Below are positions 15,462-24,021 of a DNA stretch of 64,000 nucleotides, in pieces. The stretch is from positions 1 through 64,000 of the forward strand of contig CANIBQ010000007.1 of NCBI GenBank assembly GCA_947465645.1. The letters are read 5' to 3'. Each line of letters begins with the position of its first letter. The first letter of the stretch is position 1. The translations under genes and the position numbers were made by a program. This DNA comes from Acidobacteriota bacterium (GTDB taxonomy: Bacteria; Acidobacteriota; Vicinamibacteria; Vicinamibacterales; UBA2999). Below the pieces are notes generated by a model. That model was not told the origin of the DNA. It ran no database searches and was given only the letters and a program-made list of their open reading frames with translations.

Positions 15462-16721
15462 TCAGGGAGTGGTGGCTAATGGCTCCCAGCGCCCGCCCCA
15501 GCCGGCCTGCATCCCGTCCAGGAACCTCGTCCACTCCGCGACCGTACGGAGCTTGGGGAATGGCGCCGGCGCGATTGGATAGCCGGACGTCCAGACGATG
15601 TCGAACTGGCCGTCCTGGCGGACGCGCCCGATGCGAACCGTCTTCCAGGTGTGCTGGTTGCCCCCGTCCACGTGAACGATGCCGCCTGGTGCATTCACGC
15701 TGCGCTCGCGGATCTGCTCGCGCACGGCGGCTGGGTCATCGTCGCCGGCGGCGGCCACCGCCTCGGCGAACAGGCGTACCGAGGTGTACGCTGCCTCAAT
15801 CGGGTCGCTGGTGACCCGCCCGGCCCCAAATCGCTCGCGGAACCGGTTGACGAACAACTGGTTCGACCCTCCCGCGACGCTCTGGAAGTAGGTCCACGCG
15901 GCATAGTGCCCGGTCGTCGCATCGGGCGGCAGGTGCTGCAGCTCTTCCTCGGCCATGCTGAACGACATCACCGGCAGGGTAGACGCGGTCACGCCAGCGG
16001 CATGGAGGGCTTCGAAGAACGCCAGGTTCGAGTCGCCATTGAGCGTGTTGAGCACCACGTCCGGCTTCGCGGCGAGGATCGCCTGGACGACATCCGCGAC
16101 ATCGCGGCTGCCGAGCCGCACGTACGACTCGCCGACCACATCTGCGGGCCAGCGGGCCAGCTGCGCCCGGATGATCTCGTTCGCGGCACGCGGAAAAACG
16201 TAGTCGGACCCTACCAGGTAAAACCGGTAGCCGAGGTTTGCGAGGCTCCATCGCACCGCCGGAAGGATCTGCTGGTTGGGCGCCGCGCCCATGTAGACGA
16301 TGTGTTCCGACTGCTCCAGCCCTTCGTACTGCAGGGAATAGAAGAGGAGATGGGCGTGCCGCTCGACCACCTCCTTGACCGCCTTACGCGAGGCAGATGT
16401 CCAGCAGCCGAACAGCGCCGCGACCTCCTCCTCGGCGATCAGGCGTTCGGCCTCGCTCGCGAAGACAGCCGGATCCGACTTTCCGTCGGCGACGACCATC
16501 TCGAGCCGCCGCCCGCCAGCGCCGCCGGCCCGGTTGATCTCCTCCACCGCGAGGCGGATCGCGTCCACCAGCGGCCGCTCGCTGAGCGCCATCGTCCCGG
16601 TCGCGGAATGGAGGACGCCAATGCGAATCGGCGCCGGCGGGAGCGCTACCCACCAGAGGGCGCCGGCGACCAGGAGTGCCGTTCCGACGATCAGCGCGAT
16701 GACCCGGTGGGTGCGCATCAA
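15462..16721 (-). CDS. Urea/amide-type periplasmic substrate-binding protein
   Basis: A 419-residue exported protein of the type I periplasmic binding fold (Peripla_BP_5/6). Residues 1-28 form an uncleaved-looking signal or anchor helix (VIALIVGTALLVAGALWWVAL). Then come IRIGVLHSATGTMALSE and AEEEVAALFGCWTSASRKAV, with later YMGAAPNQQILPAV, as in UrtA/AmiC/FmdD proteins that bind urea or short amides. No ABC permease or ATPase lies beside it. Its ATG overlaps the stop of the upstream dCache-channel gene by four bases, so it most likely serves that receptor rather than a transporter. Confidence 0.85.
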   Translation of the reverse strand: MMRTHRVIALIVGTALLVAGALWWVALPPAPIRIGVLHSATGTMALSERPLVDAIRLAVEEINRAGGAGGRRLEMVVADGKSDPAVFASEAERLIAEEEVAALFGCWTSASRKAVKEVVERHAHLLFYSLQYEGLEQSEHIVYMGAAPNQQILPAVRWSLANLGYRFYLVGSDYVFPRAANEIIRAQLARWPADVVGESYVRLGSRDVADVVQAILAAKPDVVLNTLNGDSNLAFFEALHAAGVTASTLPVMSFSMAEEELQHLPPDATTGHYAAWTYFQSVAGGSNQLFVNRFRERFGAGRVTSDPIEAAYTSVRLFAEAVAAAGDDDPAAVREQIRERSVNAPGGIVHVDGGNQHTWKTVRIGRVRQDGQFDIVWTSGYPIAPAPFPKLRTVAEWTRFLDGMQAGWGGRWEPLATTP

Positions 16722-18898
16722 TAGAATTGCGCCAGGGTCAGGACGAAGATCGCGAGTCCGCAGAACGGCCAGAACGCCAGCTTCGGAATCACGTTGTCCT
16801 GGTGCTCGATGACATGCAGGTGCAGCGACGACGCGAACAGGATCGCGTTGATTGACACCAGCATGATCAGGACGTACAGCCCGAAGTAGAAATACTCGAA
16901 GTAGAGCAGCGTGTCGGCCGTCAGGGCATCGCGAAGGGCGGTGTGCTGGAAGCTGGCGACGAAAAACAGCGCGGCCGCGCCGAGCACTACCTCTGCCGCG
17001 GAAAATCCGAGCAGCCCCTCCGATGCCTCACGCCGTGAGCTGATCAGCAGCAGGGCAAAGAGCATCGCGGCGGTCACCGCCAGCGGCACGATGTGCGTCA
17101 CGAATGGCCCGACGAACAGCCGGCGCAGCTCGACGTTGAAATACATCTCCGGGTAGCGCGCCGAGCTGTCGCGTCCCGCCATCCCGAGCGTCGAATTGTA
17201 ACTGTGCAGCCGGTAGTCGAAGTAGCTGCTGAGGACCTCCCAGCCTGGCACCACCAGCGAGCTGTCGACGCCCGGGCGGAACGCCGGGTTCATCATCGCG
17301 TATCCGCCGTAGTCGGGGACGAAGACCACGGTGCTGACCGGCGACGCAGGGCGCAGCCGCACCCAGACGCTCTGCCGATCGAAGGGGAACTTGCTGTAGT
17401 CGAAGCGCTGCCGGAAGGTTGCCTTGAACTCCCAGGCGATGCGCTCCTGGCCGTCGACGCGCTCCTTGAAAATTTCACGAATTTCGGACTGCCCGGGGTC
17501 GAACGTTTCCGGCAGCATGAACCCGCGCGGCACCGCGTCCTGCCGGCCAATCTCGAACCGCTGCCAGACGTACCCCGACACCGACACTTCGGCGCCCGAC
17601 TCAATCCTGATCGAGCGGACCATCACGCCGGTCGGCACCATCACCCGCGCGGCGTCGACGCCGGCGTCAATCAGGTACTGGTGCGCCGCGCCCTCGTCGA
17701 GGACGACTTCCTGCATCTCGGGCAACGCCGGGGGAAAGCGGTCCGTGACCGTCCACATCGCCGCCACGCCCGCCGTCACCAGCGCCGTGACGGTGATGGA
17801 GCACACCCACTGGTGCACTTCATCGGTCCTGATCGCGTATGCCGAGGCGGCGTAGGTGAGCAGCCCGAGGCCGCAGAGCGCGAACACGATGATCAGGAAG
17901 AACTGCGCGCGCTGCCAGTCGTTGTCGGGCCCAAACTGGTCGCCGAAGAACACGGTGAAGACGCTCCAGCCCGCCGCCGGGATTGCCTCGGCAAACGTCC
18001 AGTGCACGCGCCCGGTCAGGTCATCCTGTGATTCCGCGAAACCGGCCTCGCCCTGGATGGCCCTGACTGCCAGCGTGTGGAGCGAGGAGTTGGCGCCGGT
18101 CCACGCCGTCGTGAACAGCGTCTCCTCGCCGTGGACCAGCTCGTCGCGCGGGTGCACCAGATACTTGCCTTCTCCCGAGACCACGAACGCGTAGCCCGTT
18201 GCCCCGAGGCCCAGGCTGCCGAGCGTGCGGCCGAGCGTCTCCAGGGAGACCACCGCGAACACGACGCCGGATGCGCGCTGTCCGCCGGCCGGCAGCAGGA
18301 AGGGCGACGAGTACATGACGGCGAGATCGCCGGTGTCAGGGAAGATGTTGGTCTCCATCCATCCCGGGCCATCGAGCACGGTGTTGCGGTACCAGCCGTA
18401 CTTGTAGTCGGTGTAGTCGTAGAGGGTGCCGAGATCCGTGTCGAGCGGCGGGTCGCCACGGGTGGACGAGCGTTCGATGTAGGGGGCGAACAAGGCGCTC
18501 CCGGGTACGACGCCCGGGTCGAACGCCACTCCGTACCCGCTCACCGCATCGTCGGCGTCGAGCGCCGTCACCAGCCGCGCGTTGACCCCACTGGGCACCA
18601 GCGTGCCGCGCTCCAACTCGTCGCGAATGGCGGTGATGCGTGATGGAATCGCGCGCAACGCCGATTCCATCGCCTGCGCGGCGCGTGCCGTTGACGCCCG
18701 GCCCGCCGCGATCGCGTCGTCCACGGCCTGCTGCTCGACGCGATGCTTGCGCAGGGCGATGCCGCCGGCGATCGTCAGCAGCGCAAACGCGGCCACCGCG
18801 GCAGCCGTGACCGACAGGCGGCGGGGATGGCGGTGCCAGGCGCTGCGCCGACCGGTCGCGGCTCCGTCCGCGTCCGGAGCAGGGTCGATGTCACTCAT
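16718..18898 (-). CDS. dCache-pentameric ligand-gated ion channel fusion receptor
   Basis: A 726-residue membrane protein of unusual make-up. TM1 is at 30-50. A periplasmic dCache-like sensor spans about 55-325 (YGWYRNTVLDGPGWMETNIF, then DLAVMYSSPF). TM2 (331-355) and TM3 (362-384) follow. Next comes a beta-rich region (about 400-590) with the Cys-loop position occupied by FDYSKFPFDRQ (499-509), very like the FPFDRQ of the bacterial channel ELIC. Four helices (about 596-619, 630-650, 665-690, 705-725) match M1-M4, with the M1 proline in THIVPLAV. The predicted topology puts dCache and ligand domain outside and the C-terminus outside, as pLGICs require. It is probably a ligand-gated channel with a second sensor. 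A TATAAT lies 11 bases before its ATG. Confidence 0.75.
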   Translation of the reverse strand: MSDIDPAPDADGAATGRRSAWHRHPRRLSVTAAAVAAFALLTIAGGIALRKHRVEQQAVDDAIAAGRASTARAAQAMESALRAIPSRITAIRDELERGTLVPSGVNARLVTALDADDAVSGYGVAFDPGVVPGSALFAPYIERSSTRGDPPLDTDLGTLYDYTDYKYGWYRNTVLDGPGWMETNIFPDTGDLAVMYSSPFLLPAGGQRASGVVFAVVSLETLGRTLGSLGLGATGYAFVVSGEGKYLVHPRDELVHGEETLFTTAWTGANSSLHTLAVRAIQGEAGFAESQDDLTGRVHWTFAEAIPAAGWSVFTVFFGDQFGPDNDWQRAQFFLIIVFALCGLGLLTYAASAYAIRTDEVHQWVCSITVTALVTAGVAAMWTVTDRFPPALPEMQEVVLDEGAAHQYLIDAGVDAARVMVPTGVMVRSIRIESGAEVSVSGYVWQRFEIGRQDAVPRGFMLPETFDPGQSEIREIFKERVDGQERIAWEFKATFRQRFDYSKFPFDRQSVWVRLRPASPVSTVVFVPDYGGYAMMNPAFRPGVDSSLVVPGWEVLSSYFDYRLHSYNSTLGMAGRDSSARYPEMYFNVELRRLFVGPFVTHIVPLAVTAAMLFALLLISSRREASEGLLGFSAAEVVLGAAALFFVASFQHTALRDALTADTLLYFEYFYFGLYVLIMLVSINAILFASSLHLHVIEHQDNVIPKLAFWPFCGLAIFVLTLAQFY

Positions 18899-18909
18899 CG
18901 GGGGCGCGG

Positions 18910-18915
18910 ATTATA
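18910..18915 (-). promoter_or_regulatory. Candidate extended -10 (TGGTATAAT) of the receptor operon
   Basis: On the minus strand TATAAT is preceded by TGG, an extended -10 arrangement, and lies 11 bases before the ATG at 18898. No ribosome-binding sequence fits between. The -35 region is weak, as tolerated by extended -10 promoters. Confidence 0.45.
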
Positions 18916-18974
18916 CCAATTTGGCGTCGGGTGTTTATTTCGGCCGCGACCAACGTCGGGCGGTCAAATCTTTG

Positions 18975-18980
18975 TAGTAT
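18975..18980 (+). promoter_or_regulatory. Candidate -10 (TAGTAT) of a leaderless transcript
   Basis: TAGTAT ends nine bases before ATG 18990 and no Shine-Dalgarno sequence is present in the gap. It shares the 91-bp divergent intergenic region with the receptor operon. Confidence 0.35.
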
Positions 18981-18989
18981 CAACGCCGT

Positions 18990-20471
18990 ATGGACCGCAT
19001 CCTTCTCGGGCGCGGTGAGCAGCCCGTTCACCTGCTCGCCAGATACGCCAACCGCCACGGCCTGATCGCGGGGGCGACCGGCACCGGCAAGACCGTGTCG
19101 TTGCTCGTCCTCGCGGAGGGCTTCTCGCGTCTCGGCGTGCCGGTCTTTCTCGCCGACGTGAAAGGCGACGTCGCCGGTCTCGCGCTCCCCGGGACGCCGG
19201 GCGAAAAAATCCAGGAGCGCGTGGCCCGGATCGGCATCGAGGGCTTCGCGCACGAGGCAAGCCCGGTGGTGTTCTGGGACCTCCTCGGCACGCTGGGTCA
19301 TCCGGTCCGGACCACGGTGAGCGAGATGGGGCCGAGCCTGCTCGCACGAATTCTCGAGCTCAACGACACGCAGTCGGGCGTCCTCGACGTCGTGTTCCAC
19401 CTGGCCGACGAGCAGGGCCTGCTGCTGCTCGACCTCGAGGATTTACGCGCCCTGCTTGCATATACCGCCGACCACGCCAAAGAGATCTCTGCTCAGTACG
19501 GCCTGGTCAGCGCGCAGTCGATCGGCGTCATCCAGCGCTCGCTGCTGTCGCTCGAGCGGGACGGCGGCAAGGAATTCTTCGGCGAGCCGGCGCTCGATCT
19601 CAACGACCTGCTGCGCACCGACCTGGGCGGCCGCGGCATCATCAGCGTGCTCGCCGCGAACCAGCTGATCCTCAAGCCGCGCCTCTATTCGAGCTTCCTG
19701 CTCTGGCTGCTGTCTGAGTTGTTCGAGACTCTCCCCGAAGTGGGGGACCTCGACAAGCCGAAGCTGGTCTTCATCTTCGACGAGGCGCACCTGCTGTTCG
19801 ACGACGCGCCGCCGGCGTTGCGCCAGCGGGTGGAGCAGGTCGTCCGGCTGATTCGATCGAAGGGCGTAGGTGTCTACTTCTGCTCGCAGTTCCCGGACGA
19901 CGTGCCCGGCGAGATACTGGGCCAGCTCGGGAACCGCATCCAGCACGCCTTGCGCGTGTACACTCCGCGCGACCAGAAGGCGGTGCGCGTCGCGGCGGAC
20001 ACCTTCGTCGCCAACCCCGCGATCGACGTCGCCGAGGTCATTTCGCAGCTCGGTGTCGGCGAGGCACTCGTCTCCACGCTCCAGGGGAACGGCGTGCCGA
20101 TGCCAGTAGAGCGCACGCTCATCTCTCCGCCGCGTTGCCGGATCGGGGCCATCAGCGCGGAGGAGCGGGCCGCGGTGCGCGCCCGCAGCCCGATCGCCGG
20201 CAAGTACGACGCGCCGGTCAACCGCGAGTCGGCCTATGAGACGCTGCGCCAGCGGACGACGACGGCCGAAACGCCGGCCGTGAAACAGGGATCGGAGAAG
20301 CCGGCGGAAGGCGGGGGGGCGGTGCACGACTTCCTGTGGGGCACCAAGCGGCGCCAGGGAATGGTCGAAACGATGGCCAAGCAGGCCGCGCGCACTGTCG
20401 GCAGCCAGGTCGGCCGCCAGATCCTGCGAGGCGTGCTCGGCGGCATCGCCGGCGGGTCGCGCCGCCGCTGA
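18990..20471 (+). CDS. HerA-like ATPase (DUF853 family)
   Basis: A 493-residue P-loop ATPase. Walker A is GLIAGATGTGKT (about 25-36) and Walker B is KLVFIFDEAHLLFDD (about 255-270), followed by an arginine-containing segment QVVRLIRSKGVGVYFCSQFP. The family (YjgR/DUF853) is related to the HerA/FtsK translocases, but its substrate is not established. The C-terminus is basic and glycine-rich (GGIAGGSRRR). It stands alone, divergent from the channel-receptor operon and convergent with the amidohydrolase (stop codons four bases apart). Confidence 0.9.
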   Translation: MDRILLGRGEQPVHLLARYANRHGLIAGATGTGKTVSLLVLAEGFSRLGVPVFLADVKGDVAGLALPGTPGEKIQERVARIGIEGFAHEASPVVFWDLLGTLGHPVRTTVSEMGPSLLARILELNDTQSGVLDVVFHLADEQGLLLLDLEDLRALLAYTADHAKEISAQYGLVSAQSIGVIQRSLLSLERDGGKEFFGEPALDLNDLLRTDLGGRGIISVLAANQLILKPRLYSSFLLWLLSELFETLPEVGDLDKPKLVFIFDEAHLLFDDAPPALRQRVEQVVRLIRSKGVGVYFCSQFPDDVPGEILGQLGNRIQHALRVYTPRDQKAVRVAADTFVANPAIDVAEVISQLGVGEALVSTLQGNGVPMPVERTLISPPRCRIGAISAEERAAVRARSPIAGKYDAPVNRESAYETLRQRTTTAETPAVKQGSEKPAEGGGAVHDFLWGTKRRQGMVETMAKQAARTVGSQVGRQILRGVLGGIAGGSRRR

Positions 20472-20475
20472 CCGG

Positions 20476-21756
20476 TCAGCGGGTCAGTGGCTGGCGGATG
20501 ACCCGGCCGTTCTTCATCACGAACTCGACGCGCTTGAGTGCCTGGATGTCGTCGAGCGGGTTCCCGGCGGTCGCGATGATATCGGCCGCCATCCCGGCCT
20601 GGACGGATCCGCGTTGTGCCTCCACGCCGAGGGCGCGGGCGGCCGTGAAGGTCATGGCGCGCAGGATGTCCTTCGGCGACAGGCCCGCGGTCACATAGCT
20701 GTCGATCCACTGCATCGCCGTCTGGCCGCGCGTCATCCCAGGCAGTTCGCTGATCGCATCGCTGCCGAACGCGATCGGGATCCCGAGGCGGTGGCCGCTC
20801 CGCAGGCGATCGATCTGCTGGACGAACTCCGCGCGTGCCCGTTCCGGATCCGCGCGAAACCACCGCAGCGCCGCTTCCGGGAAGGGCGTGAAGACCGCCG
20901 TCACGCCGTTGCGTATCGCCAGCAGGAGATCGTCGTCGCTGATGCCGTCGAGGTGCTCGAGCGTCGCGACGCCGACGGCTGCCGCGTTGTGCGCTCCGGG
21001 ACCGGTGAAGACGTGGGCGGCGACCTTGACGCCCGCGGCGGCGGCCTCGTCGATCATGAAGAGAATGTCGTCTTCCGAATAGATGTAGCGCTGGTCGTCG
21101 ACGACGATCTTGATCACGGTGGCGCCGTAGTGGATGTTCTCGCGAATCGCCTTGCGCATCTCGTCGCGCGTGTCGGCGAAGAAATACTCCGGCTCGCCCA
21201 GCCCGCGCTTGTCGGGCTGCAGCGTGAACTGGCCGCCGTACGGCGCGATGATCCGGCCCGCGGTGATCATCGTCGGCCCGGCGGTCAACCCGGCGTCGAT
21301 CGCGCGGCGGACGCTCGAGCAGGCGTAGTTGCCTTCGTTGCCGACGTCACGGACCGTCGTGAAGCCGGCCTCCAGCATCGACCTCGCGTGAACGGTGCCC
21401 TGGATCGCGCGGTAGGCGGTGGGGTCCCGCAACGTGGTGTGGAAGTAGCTGCTCCCGTCGCGCTGCAGGTTCAGGTCCATGCAGAGGTGCGTGTGCGCGT
21501 CGAACAGGCCAGGCAGCACGGTGGAGCGCGACAGGTCGATGACGTCTGCACCGGCCGGAATGGCCACGCCGCCGCCGACGGCGGTGATCGTGCCGTTCTC
21601 GATCAGGATGATCTGGTTGGCCGCGGCCGTGCCGCGCCCGGGATCGACGAGGATGCCGGCCCGGATGACCGTCGCGGCGGGTGGCTGTGCGGCTGCCGGC
21701 GCCTGGGTCAGCCCGAGCGCCAGCAGCAGGAGTGTTGACAGCAGAAGTCTGGGCAG
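20476..21756 (-). CDS. Secreted amidohydrolase (imidazolonepropionase-like), start codon uncertain
   Basis: An amidohydrolase-superfamily enzyme with metal ligands HTHLCMD, a candidate lysine in ATVIKIVVDD, histidines in KVAAHVFTGPG and ATLEHLDG, and the catalytic aspartate in IAFGSDAI. Related secreted enzymes hydrolyse dipeptides or cyclic amides. The reading frame clearly includes a signal peptide (LPRLLLSTLLLLALGLTQ), yet no ATG, GTG or TTG occurs between the preceding gene's stop and GTG 21567, which lies inside the domain. The first usable codon is CTG at 21756, giving 426 residues. An AAAGG-rich heptamer array occupies the place where a normal start would be. It is cotranscribed with the B3 lactamase-fold gene upstream. 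Confidence 0.75.
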   Translation of the reverse strand: MPRLLLSTLLLLALGLTQAPAAAQPPAATVIRAGILVDPGRGTAAANQIILIENGTITAVGGGVAIPAGADVIDLSRSTVLPGLFDAHTHLCMDLNLQRDGSSYFHTTLRDPTAYRAIQGTVHARSMLEAGFTTVRDVGNEGNYACSSVRRAIDAGLTAGPTMITAGRIIAPYGGQFTLQPDKRGLGEPEYFFADTRDEMRKAIRENIHYGATVIKIVVDDQRYIYSEDDILFMIDEAAAAGVKVAAHVFTGPGAHNAAAVGVATLEHLDGISDDDLLLAIRNGVTAVFTPFPEAALRWFRADPERARAEFVQQIDRLRSGHRLGIPIAFGSDAISELPGMTRGQTAMQWIDSYVTAGLSPKDILRAMTFTAARALGVEAQRGSVQAGMAADIIATAGNPLDDIQALKRVEFVMKNGRVIRQPLTR

Positions 21757-21786
21757 CCTTTGACCTTTGCCCTTTAACCTTTGCCC
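21757..21786 (-). repeat. Heptamer word array (GGGCAAA/GGTCAAA)
   Basis: On the minus strand four tandem 7-bp units alternate GGGCAAA and GGTTAAA/GGTCAAA, filling the entire gap between the lactamase-fold stop and the amidohydrolase. The same words recur at 36490-36527. Confidence 0.8.
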
Positions 21787-22680
21787 TTAATTACCACGGC
21801 CGGCGCCGCCACCGCGGGCGGGCGGGTCGGGCGGCGGGTTCTTGGTCTGCTCGGTGAGCAGCGAGTTGTAGTTCTTCTCCATGGTGGCGACCCAGTTCTT
21901 GAAGCCCTGGGGATCGACGTACGGATTGGGGTTCGCACCGAGCTTCGCGTGCTTGCCCTTCAGGTCGAAGAACCAGCTGTGCGACGCGAGAAACACGTCG
22001 GGGGAGAAGGTCTTGTACTTCTTGATGGTCTGCGCCCAGGCCGCGGCGATGTCGGGATAGTTCCGGTTGTTGACGAGGCGGGCGTCCTCCTGCAGACCGC
22101 CGCACGCAATCAGCACGTCGTAGGTCCTGCCGCCGTCCGGAATCCTCATCGTCCAGGTCGTGCAGCCGCGGGTGTGGCCGGGGGTGAGATGGGCGGTCAG
22201 CGTCGTCCCGCCCAGCGTGACCTGCTCGCCGTCCTTGATCACCCGGTCGATCGGGTGCGGCTTGTTCGCCACCATGATGTTCTTGAGCGGCTCGACATCC
22301 TGCTCCATGGTCACGACCGTGGCGCCGCCGGTCATCTCCTTGACCGTGCCGTCCGCCTGCTGGTGATCGCCGTGCGCGTGGCTGCCCAGGATCATCTTGA
22401 TGTCGGTCATCTTGAAGCCGAGCTTTTCGATCGACGCGCGCAGCAGCGGAATCGTGTCTTCGAAGTTGGTGTTGAGCAGGATGTGGCCGGCCGGCGTGGT
22501 GATCAGGTACGAGTTCAGCGTCCCGGTGCCGACGTAGTAGAGGTTCCCCATGATCTTGTGCGCGGGAAACGCCACCTTGTCCTGGGTCCGGTCTTCCACG
22601 TACTGCGCCGGCGCCACCGACGGTATCGCCGCGAGCGCGGCGGCGAGGATCCCTGCTCGGAGAAATGTAGAAACTGTCAT
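21787..22680 (-). CDS. Subclass B3-type metallo-beta-lactamase fold hydrolase
   Basis: A 297-residue secreted enzyme (signal peptide 1-24, MTVSTFLRAGILAAALAAIP). The zinc ligands are all visible: SHAHGDHQQADG (HxHxDH), TPGHTRGCTTW (third histidine) and VFLASHSWFFDL (last histidine). The order and the GCTTW context are those of subclass B3 enzymes, which hydrolyse beta-lactams, although environmental members often have other substrates. ATG 22680 is preferred over 22686 because AGGAG is seven bases upstream of it. The pairing with a secreted amidohydrolase hints at cell-wall or peptide salvage. Confidence 0.85.
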   Translation of the reverse strand: MTVSTFLRAGILAAALAAIPSVAPAQYVEDRTQDKVAFPAHKIMGNLYYVGTGTLNSYLITTPAGHILLNTNFEDTIPLLRASIEKLGFKMTDIKMILGSHAHGDHQQADGTVKEMTGGATVVTMEQDVEPLKNIMVANKPHPIDRVIKDGEQVTLGGTTLTAHLTPGHTRGCTTWTMRIPDGGRTYDVLIACGGLQEDARLVNNRNYPDIAAAWAQTIKKYKTFSPDVFLASHSWFFDLKGKHAKLGANPNPYVDPQGFKNWVATMEKNYNSLLTEQTKNPPPDPPARGGGAGRGN

Positions 22681-22722
22681 GTGCATACTCCTGATCGACC
22701 AACACGAGTGGTGAACCGCGAC

Positions 22723-22749
22723 CGTATAGCAGCCCCCTGGCCCTGTCAA
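22723..22749 (-). promoter_or_regulatory. Candidate sigma70 promoter of the B3 hydrolase gene
   Basis: On the minus strand a perfect TTGACA (22749-22744) is followed after 15 bases by TATACG (22728-22723), then a 40-base leader ending in AGGAG. The spacer is shorter than the optimum of 17. Confidence 0.45.
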
Positions 22750-22786
22750 GCAGGCGTATAGTTACGGCCTAACACGGAGGGCAGGC

Positions 22787-23107
22787 ATGGCGAAGTATCT
22801 CGTGATGGCGTCGTATACGGCCGAAGGCGCCAAGGGTGTGCTCAAGGATGGCGGTACCAAGCGGAAGCAGGTTGCCGAGACGCTGCTGAGGAGTGCCGGC
22901 GGCAAGGTCGAAGCGTTCTACTTCGCGCTGGGCCAGTACGATTTGTATGCGATCATCGACGCCCCCGACATCGTCAGCGTCGCGACCGTGTCGCTGGCGA
23001 TCAGCGCCAGCGGCGCGTTGAAGACCCACACGGTGACCTTGATGACGCCGGAGGAGATCGATCAGGTGGCGAAGAAGGGCGCGACCTACACGCCGCCGGG
23101 CCGCTAG
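22787..23107 (+). CDS. GYD domain protein
   Basis: A 106-residue small protein of the GYD family: MAKYLVMASYTAEGAKGVLK, then KVEAFYFALGQYDLYAIIDAP carrying the name-giving G-x-YD motif, ending with LMTPEEIDQVAKKG. The fold is a dimeric alpha/beta barrel; the function is unknown. GGAGGG lies seven bases upstream. A TATAGT at 22757-22762 is a plausible -10. It diverges from the B3 hydrolase gene. Confidence 0.88.
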   Translation: MAKYLVMASYTAEGAKGVLKDGGTKRKQVAETLLRSAGGKVEAFYFALGQYDLYAIIDAPDIVSVATVSLAISASGALKTHTVTLMTPEEIDQVAKKGATYTPPGR

Positions 23108-23112
23108 CGGGG

Positions 23113-24000
23113 CTACTGCTGCTCGACGCGGTAGCCCTTGCGCTGCAGCAGCGCGAGCAGGCCGTCGGGGCCGACCAGGTGCGCCGCGCCGACGACGACG
23201 AAGCAGGGCGTCCGGCGGGCGAGGCAGGCGTCCATCTGCGGCATCCAGTTGCGATTGCGTTCGACCAGCAGCGACTGGTAGGCGGCGGGCAGGGCGGAGA
23301 ACTCCGCGAGGAGTGTGCGTTCGAGCGATGCGGCGTCACCGCGCTTCCACGCGGCGATGATCGTCTCCAGTGCGCCGCCCTTCGAGTCCAGGCCGCGGAG
23401 CGTGCCGAGCAGCATCTGCTCCTGGACCGCGATCGGCATCCGGTCCATGCGATCGACCTGGGACTCCGCGGTTTCGAGGGCGAGGATCTCCTTGCCCGCC
23501 GCAGCCGCGCGATCGAAGAAATGCTGGTCGAGTCCGAGGCCCGCGTCGAGACCCGACTGCTCGAGCTGCAACGCCGTCAGCATCACGTTCACCATCCAGG
23601 GCTTCATGGGGCGGATCAGCTCGATGGCCATCGGAGTGTCCTTCAGCCGGCTGGCGACCAGCGCCGCCGTCTCTCTCGACACGGCGCTGTCGAACGTGCG
23701 GCCGTCCTGGTACATCCCCTTGCCCAGCAGCACCGCCGCGGACGCGAGCGCGTTGCCCAGGTCGATTTCCTCGACCAGCGCGCCCGACGCGTCGAACGCG
23801 CGCTGGAACGCGGCGCTCAGCGGGTAGACGCTCCGATCGAGCGCGTGCACCGAGCCGGCGAGATACATCACGCTCGATCCGCTCTGCACTTTCCAGAGGA
23901 AGCTTTTCCCCGCGGCCGGCGCCTGCGCGGCGAGCGTCGCGCCCAGCGCGGTGGCCACGCACAGGACCGCTGCAATGCGCCGGGCGCGTCGGACGAGCAT
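23113..24000 (-). CDS. TraB/GumN family protein
   Basis: A 295-residue exported protein with signal peptide (1-25, ARRIAAVLCVATALGATLAAQ). The family hallmarks are present: FLWKVQSGSSVMYLAGSVHALD (GxxH motif, about 35-56), the acidic VEEIDLG, and near the end CFVVVGAAHLVGPDGLLALL. TraB/GumN (Tiki-related) proteins are thought to be metalloproteases or surface-signal inactivators. Its start at 24000 begins directly with a basic signal peptide. Confidence 0.88.
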   Translation of the reverse strand: MLVRRARRIAAVLCVATALGATLAAQAPAAGKSFLWKVQSGSSVMYLAGSVHALDRSVYPLSAAFQRAFDASGALVEEIDLGNALASAAVLLGKGMYQDGRTFDSAVSRETAALVASRLKDTPMAIELIRPMKPWMVNVMLTALQLEQSGLDAGLGLDQHFFDRAAAAGKEILALETAESQVDRMDRMPIAVQEQMLLGTLRGLDSKGGALETIIAAWKRGDAASLERTLLAEFSALPAAYQSLLVERNRNWMPQMDACLARRTPCFVVVGAAHLVGPDGLLALLQRKGYRVEQQ

Positions 24001-24021
24001 GCGGCTATCGTATCGCGTTGG

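Noticed and set aside
20236..20863. Minus-strand frame overlapping the HerA-like and amidohydrolase ends
   Set aside because: No homology, opposite two supported genes; a shadow frame.
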